Assembly (NCBI RefSeq): GCF_003425665.1
Contig: NZ_QQRQ01000009.1
Coordinates: forward strand, 1 to 64,000
Length of the DNA stretch: 64,000 bases
Reading direction: 5' to 3'
Source: Evtepia gabavorous
Lineage (GTDB): Bacteria; Bacillota; Clostridia; Oscillospirales; Oscillospiraceae
The position numbers and the translations under genes are program-made. How positions within the stretch are numbered: position 1 is the first letter of the stretch; every line of letters begins with the position of its first letter. The notes beneath the pieces are model-generated. The model had not been told where the DNA came from. It did not search any database and was given only the letters and a program-made list of their open reading frames with translations. Of this stretch, positions 15,644 to 24,320 are shown one piece after another.

Positions 15644-16609
15644 TCACAGCATGGCGGAGACCCGCTGATGCATGTCATAAAGTTCCTCCACCATCTCCCG
15701 GATGATCTGGGCGGCGGGTTTCACGTCGTGGATGCGGCCCAGAACCTGGCCTATGGCGATCTGGGCGGCCTGGGGCTCGTCCTGCTCGTAGGCGGCTTTG
15801 GTCACGGTGCCCCGGATCAGAGGGTAGAGTTCGTCAAAGGTGGGGTGGTGCTGTTCAAAGGCGATGATGTCCAGGGCCCCCTGGGTTTTCAGGGAGCGCA
15901 GGGCGTTGCGGATGCTGGTCTGGGTGAGGACGGTGTCGGTCTCCCTGGCGTCGATGACCGTTTGGCGCAGTCGGGGCCCGATGTCTGTCTCCTGGGCCAT
16001 GAGGAACCGAGTGCCGACCATAACCCCGTCCAGGCCGGCAGCCAGGGCGGCGTACAGGGTCCGGCCGTCGCAGACGCCGCCGGCCCCCACCACGGGGAGG
16101 GTGCATCGCTCGGTGGTCAGGGGCCACTGGACCAGGGAGCCCACCCCGGCCATGCCCGGGTGGCCGCCCCCCTCATACCCCACGATACACACCGCGTCGC
16201 AGCCCACCTCCTGGGCGGTGTGGGCGAAACGGGAGTCGGGAATCTTGTGCATGACCAGGCAGCCGGCCCCCTTCAAGGTGTCCATAAACGGCTTGGGGGA
16301 ACTGCCGGCGGTCTCCACAATGCGGACCTTTTCCTCTGTGATGGCCTGGAGAAAGCCCTTGATGGGGCCGTCGGGCTTGGTATCCGGCAGGAGGGAGAGG
16401 TTGACGCAGAAGGGTTTGTCTGTGAGGGTTTTCAGCAGCTGAATGTCCTGCTGAAAGGCCTCCGGCGTGTCATAGGTGGTCATGTTGATGGTGCCCAGGC
16501 CCCCGGCGTTGGAGACCGCGGCGGCCAGCTTGGGCTTGGAGAGCCACTGCATGGCGCCTTGAATGATGGGATACTGAATGCCGAACAGGTCGGTGATGCG
16601 CGTTTTCAT
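15644..16609 (-). CDS. NAD(P)H-dependent flavin oxidoreductase, FabK/nitronate monooxygenase family
   Basis: A 321-residue FMN-binding TIM barrel. The N-terminus FGIQYPIIQGAM, the GYEGGGHPG phosphate-loop motif near residue 145-155, VVGAGGVCDGR and the MVGTRFLMAQE motif are typical of the YrpB/FabK/2-nitropropane dioxygenase family. It could be an enoyl-ACP reductase II or a nitronate monooxygenase; genomic context does not decide, since no fab genes are nearby. The start is the ATG after AGGAGGAAGCACC, and a good sigma-A promoter lies 65-93 bp upstream. Confidence 0.85.
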   Translation of the reverse strand: MKTRITDLFGIQYPIIQGAMQWLSKPKLAAAVSNAGGLGTINMTTYDTPEAFQQDIQLLKTLTDKPFCVNLSLLPDTKPDGPIKGFLQAITEEKVRIVETAGSSPKPFMDTLKGAGCLVMHKIPDSRFAHTAQEVGCDAVCIVGYEGGGHPGMAGVGSLVQWPLTTERCTLPVVGAGGVCDGRTLYAALAAGLDGVMVGTRFLMAQETDIGPRLRQTVIDARETDTVLTQTSIRNALRSLKTQGALDIIAFEQHHPTFDELYPLIRGTVTKAAYEQDEPQAAQIAIGQVLGRIHDVKPAAQIIREMVEELYDMHQRVSAML

Positions 16610-16673
16610 GGTGCTTCCTCCTGGATGGAATGAAATCTGAGGAGGCACGGGCGCGGGACATGTGATCTTGTCC

Positions 16674-16702
16674 ATGGTACCCAATTTGCCGGTGAAAGTC
16701 AA
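16674..16702 (-). promoter_or_regulatory. Sigma-A promoter for the flavin oxidoreductase/sigma operon
   Basis: Minus strand TTGACT (16702-16697), 17 nt, TACCAT (16679-16674). Confidence 0.6.
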
Positions 16703-16809
16703 TGCGGACGGTGGGCCGGGCAGGGCCGTTTCTGACGGAGAAGGTTGTGATACTGCCTAATTCGTCGGCGGGAAATAAAATAAATTATAGGGGAAATGGC
16801 AAAAACAGG

Positions 16810-16838
16810 TTTGACAGCGTCTCTGGATGGGAGTATAA
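16810..16838 (+). promoter_or_regulatory. Consensus sigma-A promoter of the GNAT gene
   Basis: TTGACA (16810-16815), 17 nt, TATAAT (16833-16838), 43 bp before the start codon. Confidence 0.85.
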
Positions 16839-16881
16839 TACACCATAGATTCTACTGGAAGCGTGAAAGGGAGGAACCAAT

Positions 16882-17316
16882 ATGGAATTCAAAACCGCCA
16901 CCATGGCCGACTTTGATGTGGCCTTTGACTACATTGAGAAACTGTGGACCTATAATACCTATGACAAGGAAGTCATCCGCAAGGTGTATGCCGATGTGCT
17001 GGCCGATGAGAACAGCTTTGCCTTTTTCCTCATGGACGGGGATACCTACCACGGCTTCTGTCACGGGGCGTATTTCAACACCTTCTGGCTGTCCGGCATG
17101 ACCTGCTACGTCTCCAGCATCATCACCAATGAGGACGAGCGGGGCAAGGGGTGCGGCGTGAAGCTCATGGACCACGCCAAGGAACTGGCCAAGGCCAGAG
17201 GCTGCAAGGCCTTGGTGCTGGACTCCGGTATGCCCCGGACCCAGGCCCACCGGTTCTATGAGATCTACGGATTTGAAAAAAGCTGCTACGGCTTTGACTA
17301 TTATCTGGAGCCGTAA
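16882..17316 (+). CDS. GNAT family N-acetyltransferase
   Basis: A 144-residue acetyltransferase. The acetyl-CoA binding motif A is in SSIITNEDERGKGCGVKLMDHAKELAKARG (about residues 74-104), with the R/Q-x-x-G-x-G/A core as RGKGCG. The C-terminal HRFYEIYGFEKSCYGF strand-helix is typical of the fold. GGGAGG lies before the ATG. It is a single-gene unit with its own consensus promoter and terminator. The substrate cannot be predicted. Confidence 0.88.
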   Translation: MEFKTATMADFDVAFDYIEKLWTYNTYDKEVIRKVYADVLADENSFAFFLMDGDTYHGFCHGAYFNTFWLSGMTCYVSSIITNEDERGKGCGVKLMDHAKELAKARGCKALVLDSGMPRTQAHRFYEIYGFEKSCYGFDYYLEP

Positions 17317-17335
17317 ACGAGGAAACCTGCCGAGA

Positions 17336-17373
17336 AAAAACCGGCACCTCCCGCCAGGGAGGTGCCGGTTTTT
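17336..17373 (+). terminator. Intrinsic terminator after the GNAT gene
   Basis: Seventeen-bp arms (17336-17352 and 17357-17373) including an A-tract and a T-tract; it can also act in the other direction. Confidence 0.8.
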
Positions 17374-17478
17374 CGGGGTTCCATACCGGGTTTTCCCCGA
17401 TGTACCTTTACAAAAAAAGAAATCCCTTTAGAATAGAAGGGGATGGATATGGACACCCTCTCAGAAAGGAGCCCCCTT

Positions 17479-18384
17479 ATGAGTTTTCGAAGAATCGAAT
17501 ATTTTTTATCGGTGGCCAAACACCTGAATTTTACCAAGGCTGCCCGGGAATGCTATGTGGCACAGGCGGCCATCAGCCAGCAAATCAAGCAGTTTGAGGA
17601 AGAACTGGGCTTTAAGCTGTTTGACCGGGGGGGCACGGCGGTGGCGCTGACCCCGGCGGGGGAGTATTTTGCCCGCCAATGTCAGAGCGTTCTGTCCCAG
17701 TACCACGGGGCGGTGAAGCAGGCCAGGTCCATTGCCGACGGCAAGAAGCAGGACCTCCGCCTGGGCATCAACGGACCCTACACCCAGGAGAGCATTCCCG
17801 GCTACCTCCGGCAGTTCCGGCAGCTCTACCCCGAGGCGGCCATCCACCTGCGGGAGGGGGGACGGGAGGAAATCCTGGACGCCCTGTTCCAGGAGGAGCT
17901 GGACGTCATCGTGGTCCCTGACTATGACCTGGAGCTGGACCAGCGGTTTGACGTGCTGGAGCTGAACAGTGAGCGGGCGAAATTTATGACCGGTCCTCAC
18001 ACGCCTTTGGCCGGGCGGCAGTATGTCTCCCCGGAGGAGCTGGTGGGCCAGACCATTTTCCGGGTGGAGGGACTCAGCGAGGACCCTCAGGGACATCCCC
18101 TCCCCGACTACTTCGTCCGACTGGGACTGGGAGAGAACCCGGTCCAGCGGGTAAAGACCTATCTGGAGGCCACCATTCTGGTGCAGGCCGGTTTGGGCAT
18201 CGCCGCCATTCCCGGGGGGATGGAGGGGAAGCTGGCCCGGGATGTGAGTGTCTTTTCCATAGAGGGGGACTCCTTTCGCATCCGGACGGTGGCCCTGCGT
18301 CTGCTCCCGCCGGTGAGTGTGGCCGCGGACCACTTTTTCCAGGTGATTCGCCAGGACCCGGAGCGGGTGAAACAGGGGGTATAA
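17479..18384 (+). CDS. LysR family transcriptional regulator
   Basis: A 301-residue LTTR. The winged helix-turn-helix spans about residues 1-65 (RIEYFLSVAKHLNFTKAARECYVAQAAISQQIKQFEEELG). The co-inducer domain (about 90-295) starts DLRLGINGPYTQESIPGYL. AAAGGAG precedes the ATG. It lies 154 bp upstream of, and on the same strand as, the aldehyde dehydrogenase gene, so regulation of the aldehyde/alcohol pair is likely but not proven. Confidence 0.9.
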   Translation: MSFRRIEYFLSVAKHLNFTKAARECYVAQAAISQQIKQFEEELGFKLFDRGGTAVALTPAGEYFARQCQSVLSQYHGAVKQARSIADGKKQDLRLGINGPYTQESIPGYLRQFRQLYPEAAIHLREGGREEILDALFQEELDVIVVPDYDLELDQRFDVLELNSERAKFMTGPHTPLAGRQYVSPEELVGQTIFRVEGLSEDPQGHPLPDYFVRLGLGENPVQRVKTYLEATILVQAGLGIAAIPGGMEGKLARDVSVFSIEGDSFRIRTVALRLLPPVSVAADHFFQVIRQDPERVKQGV

Positions 18385-18538
18385 GTTTTTCTGATTACCC
18401 CATTAGTTTTCGGTGTTTCCCAAATCCCGGGGATTGTGCTATAACAGAGTCAGGAAGAAACCTTCCCAACACAATGAGGTAATGGAGCAAAAGAAGGATT
18501 TGGTCCCTGTTTTGCAAGAATAGAAAGGAGCACCGAGT

Positions 18539-20032
18539 ATGAACGTCAAGCTGGACGAACGATATGATCTTTACATCAACGGAACGTGGGTTCCCGCCTC
18601 CGACGGCCGGGTTTTCACCACCACCAACCCCGCCACAGGGGAGAAGCTGGCCGAGTGTGCCGAGGCCACCAAGGAGGATGTGGATGCCGCTGTTCAGGCC
18701 GCCTGGGCTGCCTTCCCCGCTTGGCGAGACTTGGAGCCTGACAAGCGCGCCGATATCCTGCTGAAAATCGCGGATGTGATCGACGAGAACAAGGAACTGC
18801 TGGCCACCATCGAGTCCATGGACAACGGCAAGCCCATTCGGGAGACCATGACCATTGACGTGCCCTATTCCTCCGATCACTTCCGGTATTTTGCCGGCGC
18901 CATCCGCACCGAGGAGGGAACCGCCAGCGTCCTGAAGGACCATGTGGGCCACTTTATGAACATCATCCTCCATGAGCCCATCGGCGTGGTGGGGCAGATT
19001 GTGCCTTGGAACTTCCCCTTCCTGATGGCAGCTTGGAAGCTGGCCCCCGCTCTGGCTGCGGGCGACTGCATTGTCTTTAAGCCATCTTCCACCACCTCTT
19101 TGAGCGTGCTGACCCTGGTGAAGCTCATCGGTCATCTGCTGCCCCCCGGCGTGCTGAACGTGGTCACCGGCGGCGGCGGCCGTGCCGGCCAGTATATGCT
19201 GGACCATCCCGGCTTCCGGAAGCTGGCCTTCACCGGCTCCACCGAAGTGGGCCTGGATGTGGCCAAGGCCGCGGCCGACAAGCTCATCCCCTCCACCTTG
19301 GAACTGGGCGGCAAGAGCGCCAATATTTTCTTTGAGGACTGCGACTGGGATCGGGCCTTGGACGGCCTCCAGCTGGGCATCTTGTTCAACCAGGGCCAGG
19401 TCTGCTGCGCCGGCTCCCGGGTCTTTGTCCAGGAGAGCATCTATGACAAGTTTGTCGAGGCTGCGGTAAAGGCCTTTAACCAGGTCAACGTGGGCGATCC
19501 TCTGGACCCCAACACCCAGATGGGCTCCCAGGTGGACCAGGGCCAGCTGAAGAAGATCATGTCCTATGTGGAGCTGGCCAAGGAAGAAGGGGCCACCATC
19601 GCCTGCGGCGGCGAGCCCTGCAAGGAGGGTGCCTGCGCCAACGGCGCCTTTATGAAGCCCACCTTGATTGTCAACGCCAACAACAGCATGCGGGTGGCCC
19701 AGGAAGAGATCTTCGGGCCCGTGGCTGTGGTCATCAAGTTTAAGACCGAGGAAGAGGTCATCGCCATGGCCAATGACTCTGTCTATGGCCTGGGCGGCGC
19801 TGTCTGGACCCAGGATATCAACCGGGCCTTCCGGGTGGCACGCGCCATTGAGACCGGCCGTATGTGGGTCAACACCTATAATATGATCCCTGCGGGCGCG
19901 CCCTTCGGCGGCTATAAGCAGTCCGGTATCGGACGGGAGACCCACAAGGTCATCCTGGAGCACTACACCCAGCAGAAGAATATCATGATTAACCTCAACG
20001 AAACGCCCTCCGGCTTCTATCCCGCGAAGTAA
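18539..20032 (+). CDS. NAD(P)-dependent aldehyde dehydrogenase
   Basis: A 497-residue ALDH superfamily enzyme oxidising an aldehyde to a carboxylate. The catalytic Cys is C289 in NQGQVCCAGSR, and the general base Glu lies in LELGGKSAN (about residue 256). The cofactor segment is PWNFPFLMAAWKLAPAL and the C-terminal motif is PFGGYKQSGIGRE. The enzyme looks complete and close to Bacillus-type ALDHs of broad specificity. The ATG follows GAAAGGAGCACCG. A terminator separates it from the iron alcohol dehydrogenase, so the two may be regulated separately. Confidence 0.92.
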   Translation: MNVKLDERYDLYINGTWVPASDGRVFTTTNPATGEKLAECAEATKEDVDAAVQAAWAAFPAWRDLEPDKRADILLKIADVIDENKELLATIESMDNGKPIRETMTIDVPYSSDHFRYFAGAIRTEEGTASVLKDHVGHFMNIILHEPIGVVGQIVPWNFPFLMAAWKLAPALAAGDCIVFKPSSTTSLSVLTLVKLIGHLLPPGVLNVVTGGGGRAGQYMLDHPGFRKLAFTGSTEVGLDVAKAAADKLIPSTLELGGKSANIFFEDCDWDRALDGLQLGILFNQGQVCCAGSRVFVQESIYDKFVEAAVKAFNQVNVGDPLDPNTQMGSQVDQGQLKKIMSYVELAKEEGATIACGGEPCKEGACANGAFMKPTLIVNANNSMRVAQEEIFGPVAVVIKFKTEEEVIAMANDSVYGLGGAVWTQDINRAFRVARAIETGRMWVNTYNMIPAGAPFGGYKQSGIGRETHKVILEHYTQQKNIMINLNETPSGFYPAK

Positions 20033-20047
20033 ACTGGAGTCCTGTGT

Positions 20048-20080
20048 CAGGGCGGAGGGGAAACTCCCTCCGCCCTGTTT
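20048..20080 (+). terminator. Intrinsic terminator after the aldehyde dehydrogenase gene
   Basis: Twelve-bp arms at 20048-20059 and 20066-20077 followed by TTT. Confidence 0.7.
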
Positions 20081-20164
20081 CATCAAAACCCGCCCTCGCC
20101 AGAATGTTTGGCAATCTGTTGGGGCGTGGTCCCGATAGAACCATGTCAGAAAGGAAGAAAAGGA

Positions 20165-21322
20165 ATGTCTACTTATTATTTTGTTCCCAGTAGAAACGTA
20201 TTTGGCGAGGGCTCTGTGGCGGAAACAGGCCATCTGATGAAGAGCTTGGGCGGCACCAAGGCCATGATCGTCACCGACGAGTTTTTGGCCTCCAACCCCA
20301 TGACCACCCGGATTCAGGCCATCCTGAAGGAGGCTGGCGTGGATTCCGCCGTGTTTGGCAAGGCAGAGCCCAACCCCAAGGACACCAACGTGGTGGAGGG
20401 GGAGACCTTCTACCATGAGAATCGATGTGACTGTATCCTCTCCCTGGGCGGCGGCTCCTCCCATGACTGCGCCAAGGGCATTGGCCTGGTGGCTAGCAAC
20501 GGCGGCAAGATTGCCGACTATGAGGGCGTGGATAAGGCCCATGAGGCCCTGCCTCCCCTGGTGGCGGTGAACACGACCGCGGGAACTGCTTCGGAGATTA
20601 CCCGCTTCTGCATCATCACCGACACGGCCCGGAAGGTAAAAATGTGCATTGTGGACTGGCGAGTGACGCCCGCCATTGCCATCAATGACCCGGAGCTGAT
20701 GGTGGGGATGCCCTCCTCCCTGACTGCGGCCACGGGAATGGACGCGCTGACCCATGCGGTCGAGGCTTATGTCTCCACCGACGCAAATCCCCTCACCGAC
20801 GCGGCAGCCATCAAGGCCATTGATAAGATTGTCCACTATCTGCCCCAGGCTGTGGCCAACGGGGACTATATGAAGGCCCGGTCCGAGATGGCGTATGCCC
20901 AGTACCTGGCAGGGGTCGCTTTCAACAACGCCTCTCTGGGATATGTCCACGCCATGGCCCACCAGCTGGGCGGCTACTATAACCTGCCCCACGGCGTCTG
21001 CAATGCGATCCTGCTGCCCTATGTGCAGGAGTTCAACCTGATCGGCAACCTGGAGCGGTTCGCGGTGATCGCCAAAGCCATGGACCTGAATGTGGACGGC
21101 ATGTCCCCCTTTGAGGCGGGCGAGGCCTGTGTGTATGGTCTGAAGACCTTTGGCCGGTACCTGGGCATTCCCCAGAACCTGCGCTCCCTGGGGGTAGACC
21201 CGGCGGACTTCGAGGTGATGGCGGAGAACGCCATGAAGGACGCCTGCGCGGCCACCAACCCCAGAAAGGCCACCAAAGACCAGATCATTGCGATCTTCCA
21301 AAAAGCCTACGACGGAGATTGA
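20165..21322 (+). CDS. Iron-containing alcohol dehydrogenase
   Basis: A 385-residue type III alcohol dehydrogenase interconverting an alcohol and an aldehyde with NAD(P)H. Visible motifs are the cofactor loop GGGSSHDCAKG (about residues 95-105), TTAGTASEITR, and the metal-binding histidines in HAMAHQLGGYYNLPHG (about residues 260-275). The start is the ATG of MSTYYFVPS with AAGGAAGAAAAGGA before it; an upstream GTG-type start lacks support. Together with the aldehyde dehydrogenase it could process the same aldehyde. Confidence 0.92.
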   Translation: MSTYYFVPSRNVFGEGSVAETGHLMKSLGGTKAMIVTDEFLASNPMTTRIQAILKEAGVDSAVFGKAEPNPKDTNVVEGETFYHENRCDCILSLGGGSSHDCAKGIGLVASNGGKIADYEGVDKAHEALPPLVAVNTTAGTASEITRFCIITDTARKVKMCIVDWRVTPAIAINDPELMVGMPSSLTAATGMDALTHAVEAYVSTDANPLTDAAAIKAIDKIVHYLPQAVANGDYMKARSEMAYAQYLAGVAFNNASLGYVHAMAHQLGGYYNLPHGVCNAILLPYVQEFNLIGNLERFAVIAKAMDLNVDGMSPFEAGEACVYGLKTFGRYLGIPQNLRSLGVDPADFEVMAENAMKDACAATNPRKATKDQIIAIFQKAYDGD

Positions 21323-21357
21323 TTTCTCCCTCCCTTCTTTCTATCCAAATCCTTTTT

Positions 21358-21396
21358 CACCACAGGGCGGAGTACACTCCGCCCTGTGGTGATTTT
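21358..21396 (+). terminator. Intrinsic terminator after the iron alcohol dehydrogenase gene
   Basis: Fifteen-bp arms at 21358-21372 and 21377-21391 followed by ATTTTT. Confidence 0.8.
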
Positions 21397-21406
21397 TAGA
21401 AGCAAA

Positions 21407-21438
21407 CAGAAACACCCCCTGGATAGGGGGTGTTTCTG
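21407..21438 (-). terminator. Intrinsic terminator after the SLH protein gene
   Basis: Thirteen-bp arms at 21407-21419 and 21426-21438, followed on the minus strand by TTTGCTTCT. Confidence 0.65.
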
Positions 21439-21444
21439 TGCGGG

Positions 21445-22491
21445 TTAGAAGATGCCGTCATACCCGTCAATGTAGTAATCCAGTCGGACCAGTTCCTCCA
21501 CCTGGGTTCCGTCGGGCAAGGTGCCCGTACAGTGGAGCTTGAAGGTAATGACCGGATAGGTGACAAGGTTGGCGGTGACGGTTTCCGTGGCGGCCTCCTT
21601 GGCGGCGGCCTCGTCATAGCGCAGATAAACCAGGGAAAAGGCATCGGGCAGGGTAACGGTCTGATCTTCTTTCCGGCTGATTTTCTGGCACTGCTCCTTC
21701 ACTTTGGCCGCTGTGGGATACTGCTCGATCTCACAGGGCAGGCCGTTTGCAGTGGCGGAGGTCACTTCGAACGAGGTGTAAACCTCTTTGCTTTCACGGG
21801 TGGGGGTTAGGGAGAAGACCATCTTGTCCTTCTGACAGGTGACGCATTCCTCCTCCCAGGTGCACCGTCCGGCGTTATACTGGATGCCCCTGTCAGCAAG
21901 CAGTTCTTCCAGGGTCTGCTCCGAGTCCTTACAGGGTGCCGGCAGAGCACGCACGGAAATCCAAGCGACATCGCCCCGGTCGAAGGAGGTGGTGGAGGCA
22001 TTGTACTCTCCGTGGGTGATCCCCAGTTTGTCAGACAGCGTCCAGGCGCTGTCCCAGGCAAAATCGGTTCCCGACACGTATCCCAAGGCCCGGAGAACAA
22101 AGGTCAGGTATTCCGAGGCCCGAATGGTGCTGTCCGGGTCAAAGCGGGTTTCACTTTTTCCGTTGGTCAGCCCCTTTTCATAGGCATAGCCGACATAGGG
22201 CGCGGCCCAGTCGGGGACATCCTGGAAGGGGGTGGTCCATGTGCCCGCCAGGGCATCCTCCTCCTGGCCCAGCAGACGGACCAGCATGGTCACGCCCTGG
22301 GCACGGGTGGGGGAGCGGTCCAGGGAAAAGACGGGGAATCCCTCCGCGTCGGTGTCTGTTCCCTGAAAAAGGCCCATGTAGTAGAGCTGCCAAGCGGCCG
22401 CCTCCTCCTGCTCCGGGGGTGCGGCCCCAGCGGGAAGGGCCAGGGCAAGGCTCAAAACCAGGGCCAGCAGCAAAGATATCCATTGTTTCAT
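21445..22491 (-). CDS. Secreted SLH-domain protein
   Basis: A 348-residue exported protein. A signal peptide spans about residues 1-23. Two SLH-like units follow: a weak one (about 30-80, DRSPTRAQGVTMLVRLL) and a clearer one (about 88-140, FQDVPDWAAPYVGYAYEKGLTNG with TIRASEYLTFVLRALGY). The C-terminal half (about 180-348) has four Cys, including CTWEEECVTC, and no recognised family. SLH units bind secondary cell-wall polysaccharide, so the protein is likely surface-bound. AAAGGAG precedes the ATG. Confidence 0.8.
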   Translation of the reverse strand: MKQWISLLLALVLSLALALPAGAAPPEQEEAAAWQLYYMGLFQGTDTDAEGFPVFSLDRSPTRAQGVTMLVRLLGQEEDALAGTWTTPFQDVPDWAAPYVGYAYEKGLTNGKSETRFDPDSTIRASEYLTFVLRALGYVSGTDFAWDSAWTLSDKLGITHGEYNASTTSFDRGDVAWISVRALPAPCKDSEQTLEELLADRGIQYNAGRCTWEEECVTCQKDKMVFSLTPTRESKEVYTSFEVTSATANGLPCEIEQYPTAAKVKEQCQKISRKEDQTVTLPDAFSLVYLRYDEAAAKEAATETVTANLVTYPVITFKLHCTGTLPDGTQVEELVRLDYYIDGYDGIF

Positions 22492-22539
22492 TGGGTTCTC
22501 CTTTGTGTTTTCTCCGTCGAATGGGACAGAGACGGGGGA

Positions 22540-23100
22540 TCAGAAGATCCCCAAGTGTTCCAGCAGAATTTTCAGGCCCAGGAGAATCAGGATCACGCCC
22601 CCCAAGGCCTCGGCCTTGGACTGCATCCGGGTACCGCAGAGACTGCCGAACTTGACCCCCAGGCTGGAGAGCAGGAAGGTGGTCAGAGCGATACAGCAGA
22701 CGGCCGGCAGAATATCCACCTCCAGAAAGGCGAAGGTAATGCCCACCGCCAGCGCGTCAATGCTGGTGGCCACCGCCATGGCGAACATGACCCGGAAGCC
22801 CAGGGAAGCGCTGGCCTCCTCCGTGTCGCCGCTTCGGGCTTCCCGGAGCATGTTGATCCCCAGAATCGCCAGCAGGGCGAAGGCGATCCAGTGGTCGATG
22901 GCGGTGATGTACAGGGAAAACCGGGAGCCCAGGAGCCAGCCCAGCAAGGGCATGAGCCCCTGGAATCCTCCGAACCATAGTCCCACCAGGACCATCCTTC
23001 CCAAAGTGACCCGGTCCATGGCCAGTCCTTTACAGATCGAAACTGCCAGCGCGTCCATGGACAGCCCCACCGCCAAGAGCATCAGTTCTAAAAATCCCAT
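22540..23100 (-). CDS. mntP: Manganese efflux pump MntP
   Basis: A 186-residue membrane protein with six transmembrane helices. The two conserved motifs carrying acidic metal ligands are visible: GLSMDALAVSICKGL (first repeat) and ATSIDALAVGITFAFL (second repeat). This is characteristic of MntP (DUF204). Start ATG with AGGAGGGCGAAACAGG upstream. I looked for the yybP-ykoY manganese riboswitch in the 78 bp before it and did not find a convincing match. It may be the last gene of the ABC importer transcript. Confidence 0.9.
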   Translation of the reverse strand: MGFLELMLLAVGLSMDALAVSICKGLAMDRVTLGRMVLVGLWFGGFQGLMPLLGWLLGSRFSLYITAIDHWIAFALLAILGINMLREARSGDTEEASASLGFRVMFAMAVATSIDALAVGITFAFLEVDILPAVCCIALTTFLLSSLGVKFGSLCGTRMQSKAEALGGVILILLGLKILLEHLGIF

Positions 23101-23178
23101 CCTGTTTCGCCCTCCTGGTTCACAGTATGCGTCTGGGGCAGGGGGTAGACCGGATCACCCAAGGGGGAGGGACATCGG

Positions 23179-24246
23179 TTATTTCTCAAGGGTTTCCCAG
23201 GCTTTGTCCAGGAAGCTCTCGTCATAGATCTGTTCTTCCGTGGGGTCGCCGGTGATGCCGCCGGCCAGCTTGGTCAGGGATACGGCGGCCTCAAAACCAG
23301 ATTTGGTGTGGTAGCCGGTGAAGCTGGCGACCTTCCGCTCCTGGTCATACTGGGCGTCGTAGAGGAGCTCTTCCTCTGCGCCCTCAAAGAGGGGGAGGAG
23401 CTTCTGGGCGATGTCCTCCGGGGAGGCGGTTTCCATCCACTGCATGGCCTTGGCCATGGCGTTGACCGCTTTCTGCACCAGCTCCGGGTCGGACTGGATC
23501 AGCGCGTCGGAAGTGATGACGGTGAACAGCTCATAGCTGGAGGAGCCGATGATGCTCTCGATTTCCGCGTCGTCGGTGCCGTCCACAATGACCACACCGC
23601 CGGCGTCCAGCAGCTGCTTGGCGGACCAGGGGTTGGTGGAGACGGCGGCCTGGATCTCGTCCTGGTCCATGGCGGCCAGATAGCCGGAGCTGGCGACGTT
23701 GGGGAGGCTGACATCGGTATCCGCGTTCAGACCGGCGGAGTTGACGCAGGCCTTAATGAAAGAGGTGGGGCCGCTGTTGGCACTCAGACCGCCGGCGATG
23801 GCCTTGCCTTTCAGGGAGTCAAGGGTGGAGTACGACTCGTTGGCGCCGATCAGCTGGTAGGGGTACTTCTGTGTGGCGGAGAGAATTACCTTGCAGCCCT
23901 GGCCGGCCTCGTTGACCATGAGGGCGGTCTCGATGCCCTTCAGGCAGAACTGGGCGTCCCCGGACAAAACCGCGGTGGTGGCGTCGCCCCCCTTGATGGT
24001 CTGGAATTCCGCGTCCAGGCCCTCTTCGGCAAAGTAGCCCAGGGTCTGGGCCAGGTAGGCGGGGGCCCAGTGATAGCCGCGGATTTGTTCCGTGAAGATA
24101 ATCTTTTGCAGGTCTCCTTTGTCCTCGGTTCCGCTTTGCGCGGAGGTGGGTTCCTCCTCCGGGGCGGGCTCACTGGGGCCGCCGCAGCCGGCCAGCAGGC
24201 CAAGGGACAGCGTCAGGGTCAGCAGCAGAGCAAGTAGCTTCTTCAT
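23179..24246 (-). CDS. ABC transporter substrate-binding lipoprotein (NMT1/SsuA-like)
   Basis: A 355-residue lipoprotein: signal peptide with lipobox LLAGC (Cys about residue 21) and an acidic Pro/Glu linker. The periplasmic-binding fold (about 50-350) has the NMT1/THI5-like pattern YHWAPAYLAQTLGYFAEEGLDAEFQ, then KGKAIAGG and NPWSAKQLLDAGG. The family binds nitrate, sulfonates, taurine or thiamine precursors. No TPP riboswitch is visible and no CCCFC-type pyrimidine signature, so the ligand is open. It is the third gene of an importer operon (ATPase, permease, binding protein). Confidence 0.87.
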   Translation of the reverse strand: MKKLLALLLTLTLSLGLLAGCGGPSEPAPEEEPTSAQSGTEDKGDLQKIIFTEQIRGYHWAPAYLAQTLGYFAEEGLDAEFQTIKGGDATTAVLSGDAQFCLKGIETALMVNEAGQGCKVILSATQKYPYQLIGANESYSTLDSLKGKAIAGGLSANSGPTSFIKACVNSAGLNADTDVSLPNVASSGYLAAMDQDEIQAAVSTNPWSAKQLLDAGGVVIVDGTDDAEIESIIGSSSYELFTVITSDALIQSDPELVQKAVNAMAKAMQWMETASPEDIAQKLLPLFEGAEEELLYDAQYDQERKVASFTGYHTKSGFEAAVSLTKLAGGITGDPTEEQIYDESFLDKAWETLEK

Positions 24247-24320
24247 AATGACACTCCTTTTCCTTTCATGGTTTCTTTCGTTTTATCATAACCGCAGGGC
24301 GGATACGATCGAACGGGGGC

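Noticed and set aside
18395-21301. A 968-codon open frame on the minus strand
   Set aside because: It lies antisense to the aldehyde dehydrogenase and iron alcohol dehydrogenase, which show all family motifs. High third-position GC keeps the antisense frame open; the translation is low-complexity and Gly/His-rich.
23101-23180. Possible yybP-ykoY manganese riboswitch before mntP
   Set aside because: The conserved loop sequences are not present and the gap is too short.
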